Positions 57,141-64,000 of a DNA stretch of 64,000 nucleotides are shown one piece after another; the first letter of the stretch is position 1; every line of letters starts with the position of its first letter. This DNA comes from Aquabacterium sp. Its GTDB lineage: Bacteria > Pseudomonadota > Gammaproteobacteria > Burkholderiales > Burkholderiaceae_C. Location of the stretch: assembly GCF_030652515.1 (NCBI RefSeq), contig NZ_JAUSAR010000100.1, positions 1-64,000 of the forward strand, written 5' to 3'. The position numbers and the translations under genes were made by a program. A model generated the notes under the pieces. It ran no database searches, was not told where the DNA came from, and saw only the letters and a list, made by a program, of their open reading frames with translations.

Positions 57141-59525
57141 ATGGCCCGCACCCACATCCTTGGTTTTCCGCGCGTTGGCGCCCACCGCGAACTCAAGTTC
57201 GCGCAAGAGTCTTTCTGGCGCGGCGAATCTGACGAGTCCGCCTTGCGCCAGGTGGGAGCGCAACTGCGCCAGCGCCATTGGCAGGCACAGAAAGACGCGG
57301 GCCTGAGCACCGTGGCCGTGGGTGATTTCGCCTGGTACGACCAGATGCTGTCGACCTCCGCCTTGTTGGGAGCATTGCCCAGGCGCTTTGGCTTCGACGC
57401 CCGGCAACTGAGCCTGGGCCAGTACTTCGAGCTGGCGCGCGGCAACCAGGCCCAGCCTGCCATGGAGATGACCAAATGGTTCGACACCAACTACCATTAC
57501 CTGGTCCCCGAGCTGGACGCGCAAACCACCTTTGACGGTGGCGTGGACTGGTTGTTCGACGAGATCGGCGAAGCCCTGGCGCAAGGCCTGGCCATCAAGC
57601 CCGTGCTGATCGGCCCGATCACCTACCTGTGCTTGTCGAAGTCGCACGTGGCGGGCTTTGACCGCTTGAGCTTGTTGCCCAAGATCGTGGCGGCCTACCA
57701 GCGCATCCTCACCCGCCTGGCCGACTTGGGCATTGGCTGGGTGCAGATCGACGAGCCCGCCTTGTGCCTGGACCTGGACGCCAACTGGCGCGCGGCCTTT
57801 GCCCCGGCGTATGCCGACCTGGCCGGGACGGGCGTCAAGCTGCTGCTGGCCACTTACTTCGACACGGCCGCAGACCACGCCGTGCTGGCCGCGCAGTTGC
57901 CGGTGCAAGGCTTTCACATCGACCTGGTGCGGGCGCCGCAGCAGCTTGATGCCTGGCGCCAGGTGCTGCCCAAGGAGGCGGTGCTGTCGGTGGGCGTGGT
58001 CGATGGCCGCAACATCTGGCGCACCGACTTGCGCCGCGTGCTCACCCTGTTGCAGCCGCTGCAAGCCGAGCTGGGCGATCGCCTCTGGGTGGCACCATCG
58101 TGCTCCCTGTTGCACACGCCGGTGTCATTGGCCAGTGAGCCCAAGCTGGATGTCGAGATCAAATCCTGGCTGGCCTTTGCCACCGAGAAACTGGGCGAGT
58201 TGCAGGTACTGGGGCAAGCCCTGAACCAGGGTGAAGCCGCCGTGGCCACCGAGCTGGCCGCCTCCGATGCCGCGCAGGTTTCACGTCGCCAATCCAGGCG
58301 CGTGGTCAACGAGGTGGTGCAAAAGCGCCTGGCAGCCGTGACCACCAGCATGGCCCACCGCGCCAGCCCCTTTGCCCAACGCATTGACAAGCAGCGCCAA
58401 GCCTTGCAACTGCCGCCGCTGCCCACCACCACCATCGGTTCCTTCCCGCAGACAGCCGCCATTCGCCAGACCCGTGCCGCCCACAAGCGCGGTGAGCTGA
58501 ACGCGCTGGACTATCTGCAACGCATCCGCAGCGAGATCGAGCTGGCCGTGCGCAAGCAGGAAGAGCTGGGTCTGGACGTGCTGGTGCACGGCGAGGCCGA
58601 ACGCAACGACATGGTCGAGTACTTCGGCGAGCAACTGTGGGGCTACGCCTTCACCGAGAACGGCTGGGTGCAAAGCTATGGCTCACGCTGCGTCAAGCCG
58701 CCCATCATCTACGGCGACGTGTTCCGCCCCGAGCCGATGACGGTGGAAACCACCCGCTATGCCCAGTCGCTGACCGACCGCCTGATGAAGGGCATGCTCA
58801 CCGGCCCGGTGACGATGCTGCAATGGTCGTTCGTGCGCGACGACCAGCCCCGCGAGACCACCGCTTTGCAACTGGCCCTGGCCATCCGCGAAGAAGTGTC
58901 CGACCTGGAGAAGGCCGGCATCAAGGTGATCCAGATCGACGAGCCCGCCATTCGCGAAGGCCTGCCTTTGCGGCAGCGTGATTGGGCGGCTTACCTGGAG
59001 TGGGCCGTGCGCGCCTTCAAGATCTCGGCCGCCAGCGTGAAGGATGAAACCCAGATCCACACCCACATGTGTTACGCCGAGTTCAACGACATCCTGCCGT
59101 CCATCGCGGCCATGGACGCCGATGTGATCACCATCGAGACCTCGCGCTCGGCCATGGAGCTGCTGGACGGCTTTGGGGCTTTTGACTACCCCAATGAGAT
59201 CGGGCCCGGCGTGTACGACATCCACTCGCCGCGCGTGCCGGGTGTGGACGCCATGCTCAAGCTGCTGGAGCGCGCTTGTGAGGTGATTCCGCCGCAACGC
59301 CTGTGGGTCAACCCTGACTGTGGTTTGAAGACGCGTGGCTGGATCGAGACCGAGGCGGCCTTGTCCAACATGGTGAAGGCGGCCAAGGCCTTGCGCCTGA
59401 AGCTGGGTGAGCCAGGCGATGAGGCCTGGTTGCGCGTGGCGCCGCGCACAGGGGGCACCACCAAGCCGGCCCTTTCAAGCCATGCTCATGGTGCGGGCTG
59501 CAACGATTGCGGTCAGACCGCGTGA
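57141..59525 (+). CDS. metE: Cobalamin-independent methionine synthase
   Basis: The 794-residue enzyme transfers methyl from 5-methyl-THF-polyglutamate to homocysteine. The N-terminal barrel begins [20 protein letters not shown]. The C-terminal barrel has the zinc ligands in [11 protein letters not shown] and [11 protein letters not shown] plus the acidic ligand in [14 protein letters not shown]. It ends with a Cys/His-containing tail ([14 protein letters not shown]). I chose the ATG at 57141. MetR-like boxes lie upstream. Confidence 0.97.
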   Translation: MARTHILGFPRVGAHRELKFAQESFWRGESDESALRQVGAQLRQRHWQAQKDAGLSTVAVGDFAWYDQMLSTSALLGALPRRFGFDARQLSLGQYFELARGNQAQPAMEMTKWFDTNYHYLVPELDAQTTFDGGVDWLFDEIGEALAQGLAIKPVLIGPITYLCLSKSHVAGFDRLSLLPKIVAAYQRILTRLADLGIGWVQIDEPALCLDLDANWRAAFAPAYADLAGTGVKLLLATYFDTAADHAVLAAQLPVQGFHIDLVRAPQQLDAWRQVLPKEAVLSVGVVDGRNIWRTDLRRVLTLLQPLQAELGDRLWVAPSCSLLHTPVSLASEPKLDVEIKSWLAFATEKLGELQVLGQALNQGEAAVATELAASDAAQVSRRQSRRVVNEVVQKRLAAVTTSMAHRASPFAQRIDKQRQALQLPPLPTTTIGSFPQTAAIRQTRAAHKRGELNALDYLQRIRSEIELAVRKQEELGLDVLVHGEAERNDMVEYFGEQLWGYAFTENGWVQSYGSRCVKPPIIYGDVFRPEPMTVETTRYAQSLTDRLMKGMLTGPVTMLQWSFVRDDQPRETTALQLALAIREEVSDLEKAGIKVIQIDEPAIREGLPLRQRDWAAYLEWAVRAFKISAASVKDETQIHTHMCYAEFNDILPSIAAMDADVITIETSRSAMELLDGFGAFDYPNEIGPGVYDIHSPRVPGVDAMLKLLERACEVIPPQRLWVNPDCGLKTRGWIETEAALSNMVKAAKALRLKLGEPGDEAWLRVAPRTGGTTKPALSSHAHGAGCNDCGQTA

Positions 59526-59547
59526 CGCACCAGCCAGCGCTGGTCGC

Positions 59548-60960
59548 TCAAAGTTGGCGGAGAAAGGACACCAGGTCCCTTTTCTCCAGTGGCGTCAACT
59601 TGGTTCCCAGCACCAGGTTGAAGAACTCCACCGTGTCGTCCAGCGTCAGCAGGCGGCCATCGTGCAGATAGGGTGGTGAATCCTTGATGCCCCGCAATGG
59701 GAAAGTCTTGATGGGGCCGTCCATGTTGGCCAGGCGCCCGTTGACCAGGCGCGGTGCGAAGAAGCGCTCGGTCTTGAGGTTGTGCATCGAGTTGTCCGTG
59801 TAGTAGGGCGGCGCATGGCAGCTCGCACAGTTGGCCTTGCCAAAAAACAAGGCCTGGCCCCGCAGTTCGGCCGGGGTGGCCTTGGCCGGGTCCAGCTTGC
59901 CGTCGATGCCCAGCTTGGGGGCGGGCGGGAAATCCAGCAGGGCCTGAAGCTCGCCCATGAAGTGAACCTGGCTGCCCCGCTCCAGCACGTTCACGCCTTT
60001 CTTGGTGGCGATGATGGGATCGCCGTCAAAGTAGGCCGCGCGCTGCTCGAACTCAGTGAAATCCTCGACCGACTTGAGCGCACGCTGCGAGCCGAACAGG
60101 CGCTGGATGTTGACCCCGCGCAGCGACGGGGTGTCGATGCGGTGCCGGAACTCCTGCGGCCGCACGTCGCCCGCCAGGTGGGTCGAGGCATTGGTGTGGC
60201 CATTGGCATGGCAATCCAGGCAGGCCACGCCGCGGCTGGGCTTGACGGAACGGCGATCGTCAGTGACGTTGAATTGCTGCTGAGGGAAAGGCGTGAGCAG
60301 CAGCCGCATGCCTTCAAGCTGTTTGGGATTGAGCACGCCGTTGAAGAGCTTGAAGAAGTTGTTCAAGGTCACCAACTCGCCCTTGGACACGTCACCGAGG
60401 TCAGGCCGGGTCGTGAGGAAGATCGGGGCGGGGAACTCGGGCAGGAAGTGGTCGGCCAGGTCGAAGTCAAGGTCGAAACGGGTCAGGTCGCGGTCACCTT
60501 CCTGGCGTTTGATCTCATCAATGTGGAACCGAGGGAAGAGCATGCCGCCTTCCGGGTGGTTGGGGTGAGGCAGCGGCAGAAAGCCCTTGGGGAAGAGGTT
60601 GCGCGCCTTGATCTCGTCGCTGCTCATCCCGGCCAGTTGTTCCCAGGTCGTGCCGGCGGGCAGCTTGACGCGAACCCCGTCCTGGACCGGCTTGCCCTTG
60701 GTCATGGTGATGCCCGGTGCAGGACGGTTGGCCAGGTCATAACGCTCGGCCAGCAGATCGGCCTGGCGTTTCATGATGCCCGGCTTGGCGGCGCTCATGC
60801 GCGAGACCGTGGTATTGAAATCTTCCGTGATCACCACGGGCGCGTAACTGGAGGCCTTGCTGGCGGGTTCGCTGAAGACTGCCTGGGGCAGAAGGGTGCC
60901 CAGGCTGAGGGTGAGCAGGGCCGCTCTGCTCCGCAGATGGCTTGAAAAGTGAGATCCCAT
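59548..60960 (-). CDS. Di-haem cytochrome c peroxidase-like protein
   Basis: The 470-residue periplasmic protein has a signal peptide (residues about 1-30, ending AVFS). Two haem-c motifs, CLDCH (247-251) and CASCH (378-382), show the two-domain arrangement of bacterial cytochrome c peroxidases and MauG/MbnH-like enzymes. The C-terminal KTFPLRGIKDSPPYLHDGRLLTLDDTVEFFNLVLG is family-typical. No MbnP-like partner is adjacent. I chose the ATG at 60960, 9 bases after a GGAG; ATG 60975 is an alternative. Confidence 0.87.
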   Translation of the reverse strand: MGSHFSSHLRSRAALLTLSLGTLLPQAVFSEPASKASSYAPVVITEDFNTTVSRMSAAKPGIMKRQADLLAERYDLANRPAPGITMTKGKPVQDGVRVKLPAGTTWEQLAGMSSDEIKARNLFPKGFLPLPHPNHPEGGMLFPRFHIDEIKRQEGDRDLTRFDLDFDLADHFLPEFPAPIFLTTRPDLGDVSKGELVTLNNFFKLFNGVLNPKQLEGMRLLLTPFPQQQFNVTDDRRSVKPSRGVACLDCHANGHTNASTHLAGDVRPQEFRHRIDTPSLRGVNIQRLFGSQRALKSVEDFTEFEQRAAYFDGDPIIATKKGVNVLERGSQVHFMGELQALLDFPPAPKLGIDGKLDPAKATPAELRGQALFFGKANCASCHAPPYYTDNSMHNLKTERFFAPRLVNGRLANMDGPIKTFPLRGIKDSPPYLHDGRLLTLDDTVEFFNLVLGTKLTPLEKRDLVSFLRQL

Positions 60961-61063
60961 GCTTTTGTTCTCCATGCTTTGTTGAAAAGCCGGTGCTGGC
61001 GGGATGCTACTGCGCATGTCAGCCCATGGTGGCAAGCCCATGATGAACATGGGGCTTGACGGG

Positions 61064-61720
61064 TCAGCGCAGCACGCTGCGGTAGAACAGCGCCATGCGC
61101 TGGCGCCGGGCCTCGGCGCATTGCTCGGGCGTGCCTTCTTGCTGACCTCGCAGCACGCGTGAGAGCTGGTCGCCCAGCACGCAGTTGATCAGGTGCACGG
61201 GCAACTGGTCTTCGGGCAGGTCGTCCAGCAACTGAGCGCGCACATCAGGGCGTTGCAGGAAGCGCGCGATGGCTTCGCGCGTGACGTTCGGCCCCAAGGC
61301 GAAGAAGGTCTCGACCATTTGCGGATTGCCGCGTGCTTCGGCCGCCAGCATGCGCTGCAGCGCCACCGCTTCGGGTGAGGTCAACAGGCTGTAGAGCCGG
61401 GTCGCGAAATCGTCGAGCACCTCGCGGATGGGGCGCTGGTCTTTGTCCAGGTCCATGTCGGAGAAGAACTGGGCGCGCTTGTCCTGGAGCAGGGCGCTCA
61501 GCAGGCCCTGTTTGCCGCCGAACTTGATGTAGATGGTGCGCACGGCCACGCGGGCTTCGCGGGCAATCATCTCCAGGCTCACATTGCCGTAGCCCTTTTC
61601 CAGGAACAGGCGGCCTGCGGTGCGCTTGAGGTCTTCCAGCCGCGTTTCGACCTCGGCGGCTCGCGGGCGGCCCGCGCCCTTGGCGGGCGTTTTCTTGGCG
61701 GCAACGATCGTTCTGCTCAT
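61064..61720 (-). CDS. TetR-family repressor of the EmrAB-type pump
   Basis: The 218-residue protein has a basic tail (AAKKTPAKGAGRPRAAEV) and an HTH (about 28-75, RTAGRLFLEKGYGNVSLEMIAREARVAVRTIYIKFGGKQGLLSALL). It has a TetR C-terminal ligand domain. It is divergent from emrA with a perfect inverted repeat in the 115-base gap, so it most likely represses itself and the pump until a drug binds. Confidence 0.92.
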   Translation of the reverse strand: MSRTIVAAKKTPAKGAGRPRAAEVETRLEDLKRTAGRLFLEKGYGNVSLEMIAREARVAVRTIYIKFGGKQGLLSALLQDKRAQFFSDMDLDKDQRPIREVLDDFATRLYSLLTSPEAVALQRMLAAEARGNPQMVETFFALGPNVTREAIARFLQRPDVRAQLLDDLPEDQLPVHLINCVLGDQLSRVLRGQQEGTPEQCAEARRQRMALFYRSVLR

Positions 61721-61748
61721 GGAATCGGACTTTACCCAATTATTTAAT

Positions 61749-61820
61749 GAAATGAAAGCGTTTCATTTCTTGACACTGGCAGACCGGAGGCAAATAATGC
61801 GCTGACTCCATTTCATTTCC
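61749..61820 (+). promoter_or_regulatory. Operator and promoter of the emrAB-type operon
   Basis: The inverted repeat GAAATGAAA-GCG-TTTCATTTC (61749-61769, 9-bp arms) lies directly before TTGACA (61770-61775). After exactly 17 bases comes AATAAT (61793-61798). A second TTTCATTTC half-site follows at 61811-61819, before the emrA ATG. This is a near-consensus promoter flanked by repressor sites. Confidence 0.85.
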
Positions 61821-61835
61821 TAAAGAGTTCGAGCC

Positions 61836-62963
61836 ATGCAAACTCAGGCCAAGACCGAACCCGTCACCCTCGTTGTCGCGCCCCCGGCTGCAGCACAGCC
61901 AGCGGACAAGCCGCCTTCCAAGGTGCGCGTTTTCGGCGTGCTGGGCGTGCTGATCCTGGCGGGCCTGGGCTTTGGCGGCCGCATGTACTGGCGCAGCCAG
62001 AATTTCGTCGAGACCGAGAATGCTTACGTGGCGGGCCATGTGCACCCCATCTCGGCCCGCATCGCTGGCGTGGTCACCAAGGTGCTGGTCGATGACAACC
62101 AGTTCGTGAAAGAAGGCCAGGTGATCGCCGAGCTCGACCCGGCCGACCAGGGCGTGAAGCTCGAGCAGATCCGCGCGCAAATCGCCTCGGTGGAGCAGCA
62201 GGTGCTGCAGGCCGATGCACAGACCGCGCAGGCGCGTGCGTCGGCCAGTGCCGCGCAGGCCCAGGTGGCGCAAGCGCAAGCCCAATCGCTGCGCGCCCAA
62301 CAGGATGCCGAGCGCTATGGCCAGCTCTACAACACGCAGATGAAGGCCGTGGCCAAGTCCGAGCTGGACGCCGCCAACGCGGCCCGCACCGGCGCGCTGG
62401 CCGACGTGGCCGCCCGCAAAGACGCGGCCTTGGCCGCGCAGGCGCAGGTGGGCGCGGCCCAGGCAGCGCGCGAGGTGCTCAAGGCGCAGATCAAGGTGCT
62501 GCAGGCACAGGCCAAGGACGCCCAGCTGCAAGTGAGCTACAACCGAATCGTGGCGCCGGTCAGCGGCCGCCTGGGCAAACGCAATGTTGAGGTCGGCGCG
62601 CGCGTGCAGCCGGGCCAGCAACTGGCCGCCATCGTGGAAGACAAGGTCTGGGTCACCGCCAATTTCAAGGAAACCCAACTGGCGGGCCTCAAGACCGGCC
62701 AGGACGTGGACGTGGTGATCGATGCCTTGCCGGGCGAACATTTGAAGGCCAGGCTCGACAGCTTCTCGCCCGCCTCGGGCAACCAGTTCGCCTTGCTGCC
62801 CGCCGACAACGCCACGGGCAACTTCACCAAGATCGTGCAGCGCGTGCCCGTCAAGCTGACCTTCGCCGCTGCGGATCTGCAGCGCCTGGCTGGCCGCCTG
62901 GCGCCGGGCATGTCGGCCATGGCCGAAGTGGACCTGCGCCAGTCGGCTCAAGAACAACGCTGA
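61836..62963 (+). CDS. emrA: EmrA/HlyD-type membrane fusion protein
   Basis: The 375-residue periplasmic adaptor of a drug-efflux pump has one N-terminal transmembrane helix (about 28-48, FGVLGVLILAGLGFGGRMYW). It then has a lipoyl/barrel-sandwich half (YVAGHVHPISARIAGVVTKVLVDDNQFVKEGQVIAELDP) and a long Ala/Gln-rich coiled coil (about 105-235). The second half-motif is IVAPVSGRLGKRNVEVGARVQPGQQLAAIV. The gene ends 10 bases before the transporter gene. Confidence 0.93.
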   Translation: MQTQAKTEPVTLVVAPPAAAQPADKPPSKVRVFGVLGVLILAGLGFGGRMYWRSQNFVETENAYVAGHVHPISARIAGVVTKVLVDDNQFVKEGQVIAELDPADQGVKLEQIRAQIASVEQQVLQADAQTAQARASASAAQAQVAQAQAQSLRAQQDAERYGQLYNTQMKAVAKSELDAANAARTGALADVAARKDAALAAQAQVGAAQAAREVLKAQIKVLQAQAKDAQLQVSYNRIVAPVSGRLGKRNVEVGARVQPGQQLAAIVEDKVWVTANFKETQLAGLKTGQDVDVVIDALPGEHLKARLDSFSPASGNQFALLPADNATGNFTKIVQRVPVKLTFAAADLQRLAGRLAPGMSAMAEVDLRQSAQEQR

Positions 62964-62973
62964 GCGGCGCACC

Positions 62974-64000
62974 ATGTCGAGCGCCGCCTCACCTCCTGCC
63001 CCCTTCGTGCCCGCGATGGCCGCGCCTGGCGAGCGCGTTGACCTGCGCACCTGGTTCGCCGTGGCGGCGGGCCTGTTGGGCGCCTTCATGGCGGTGCTGG
63101 ACATCCAGATCACCAACTCCTCGCTGAAGGACATCCTCGGCTCGCTGTCGGCCACGCAGGAGGAAGGCTCGTGGATCTCGACCGCCTACCTGTGCGCCGA
63201 GATCGTCGTCATCCCCCTGACCGGGCTGATGGCGCGTGTGCTGGGTTTGCGCACCTACATGGTCGGCACCACGGCCTTGTTCCTGATCTGCTCGACCCTG
63301 TGCGGCGCAGCCTGGAACCTGCCCAGCATGATCGTGTTCCGCATGATGCAGGGCTTCACCGGTGGCGCCTTGATCCCCATGGCCCTGACCCTGGTGATGA
63401 CCAAGCTGCCGCCATCGAAGCGGGCCGTGGGCATGGCCATGTTCGGCCTGACCGCCACGCTCGCGCCCACCCTGGGCCCCACGCTGGGTGGCTACTTGTC
63501 CGAGCTGTACGGCTGGCCCTCGATCTTCTACATCAACTGGGTGCCCGGCATTTTGTTGATCTTCGGCATCTTGTGGGGCCTGGACAAGGAAGGCCGCAAC
63601 TGGTCGCTGTTGGCCACGGCAGACTGGGTGGGCATCGCCTTCATGGCCGTGGGCCTGGGCAGCCTGACCATCTTTCTGGAAGAGGGCAACTCCAAGGATT
63701 GGTTCGATTCGGACTTCATCCGCATCTTCGCCACCCTGGCGGCCGTGGGCTTGGTGGGCTGGGTGGCCACCAGCCTGCTGCGCGACGAGCCCTTTGTGAA
63801 CCTGCGCCTGTACCTGCGCCGCAACTTCTTCGTGTCGGCCTTGCTGGCCGCGGTCACGGGCATGGCCTTGTACGGCTCGTCGTTCTTGCTGCCCTTGTAC
63901 CTGGGCCAGATCGCGGGCTACACGCCCATGCAGATCGGCGAAGTGATCATGTGGGCGGGCTTGCCGCAGCTGTTCATCATGCCCGTGGCCGCCATCATGT
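62974..64000 (+). CDS. emrB: EmrB-type MFS drug transporter (DHA2 family), truncated by the window
   Basis: The open frame runs from ATG 62974 to the window end (342 complete codons). It begins VDLRTWFAVAAGLLGAFMAVLDIQITNSSLKDILGSLSATQEEGSWISTAYLCAEIVVIPLTG and contains the MFS motif GATLAPTLGPTLGG-like GLTATLAPTLGPTLGGYL. About nine of the 14 expected helices are present. With emrA it would form a proton-driven efflux pump. Confidence 0.93.
   Translation, partial: MSSAASPPAPFVPAMAAPGERVDLRTWFAVAAGLLGAFMAVLDIQITNSSLKDILGSLSATQEEGSWISTAYLCAEIVVIPLTGLMARVLGLRTYMVGTTALFLICSTLCGAAWNLPSMIVFRMMQGFTGGALIPMALTLVMTKLPPSKRAVGMAMFGLTATLAPTLGPTLGGYLSELYGWPSIFYINWVPGILLIFGILWGLDKEGRNWSLLATADWVGIAFMAVGLGSLTIFLEEGNSKDWFDSDFIRIFATLAAVGLVGWVATSLLRDEPFVNLRLYLRRNFFVSALLAAVTGMALYGSSFLLPLYLGQIAGYTPMQIGEVIMWAGLPQLFIMPVAAIM

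Overview
The window is a GC-rich chromosomal segment of a betaproteobacterium. It most likely belongs to the order Burkholderiales (Comamonadaceae or a close relative). The evidence is the ribosomal gene order rplR-rpsE-rpmD-rplO-secY-infA-rpmJ-rpsM-rpsK-rpsD-rpoA-rplQ, the ilvE / zinc-finger / purU neighbourhood, a LiuR-type regulator beside an acyl-CoA carboxylase operon, and the codon usage. I cannot name a species from the sequence alone.

Layout: 1-6.6 kb holds the end of the spc operon and the alpha operon. rpsD-rpoA-rplQ is separated from rpsK by 339 bases containing a hairpin, a promoter and a long leader. An initiator tRNA-fMet with its own promoter and terminator follows. 6.9-11.2 kb is a plus-strand housekeeping cluster (ilvE, a small zinc protein, purU, an NTF2-like protein, a YheT-type hydrolase, an unknown protein). 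A minus-strand cytochrome c follows.

11.9-17.9 kb is a compact genomic island at tRNA-Arg(CCG). The 3' half of the tRNA gene is repeated as an identical 48-bp direct repeat 5,937 bp downstream. Between the copies lie a DUF6471-like regulator, an OYE reductase/TetR/YciI/tag operon with its operator, unassigned coding remnants, and a hipBA module with three evenly spaced palindromic operators. No integrase is visible, so the island looks like a stripped element.

18-31 kb returns to core-like genes: a DinB protein, a GAF-GGDEF protein, and a six-gene minus-strand fatty-acyl-CoA degradation operon with a TetR regulator and palindromic operator. Two PilZ proteins, a Baeyer-Villiger-type flavin monooxygenase and a YceI protein follow. 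31.5-34.5 kb holds a large secreted serine hydrolase and two small proteins.

34.5-42.6 kb is a LiuR/AtuR-like regulated catabolic operon in the order SDR, carboxylase beta, acyl-CoA dehydrogenase, enoyl-CoA hydratase, biotin carboxylase alpha, BKACE. This order matches Pseudomonas atuBCDEF. The operon ends in a beta-keto acid cleavage enzyme where an HMG-CoA-lyase-type gene might be expected. 42.7-46.3 kb carries an HDOD-GAF protein, trmL, gpsA and secB. 46.5-55.7 kb is a trehalose-to-glycogen (GlgE pathway) operon: glgB, glgE, treS-maltokinase fusion, an MscS-like membrane protein and a six-hairpin glycosidase. 55.9-64 kb has an L,D-transpeptidase-like protein, metE with MetR-like boxes, a di-haem peroxidase-like cytochrome, and a TetR-controlled EmrAB-type pump cut by the window end.

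The window is mostly well-understood metabolism. The most unusual parts are the integrase-less tRNA island with its ordered hipBA operators and the atu-like operon carrying a BKACE and a PECR-type SDR. I saw no CRISPR array, rRNA, complete insertion sequence or prophage.
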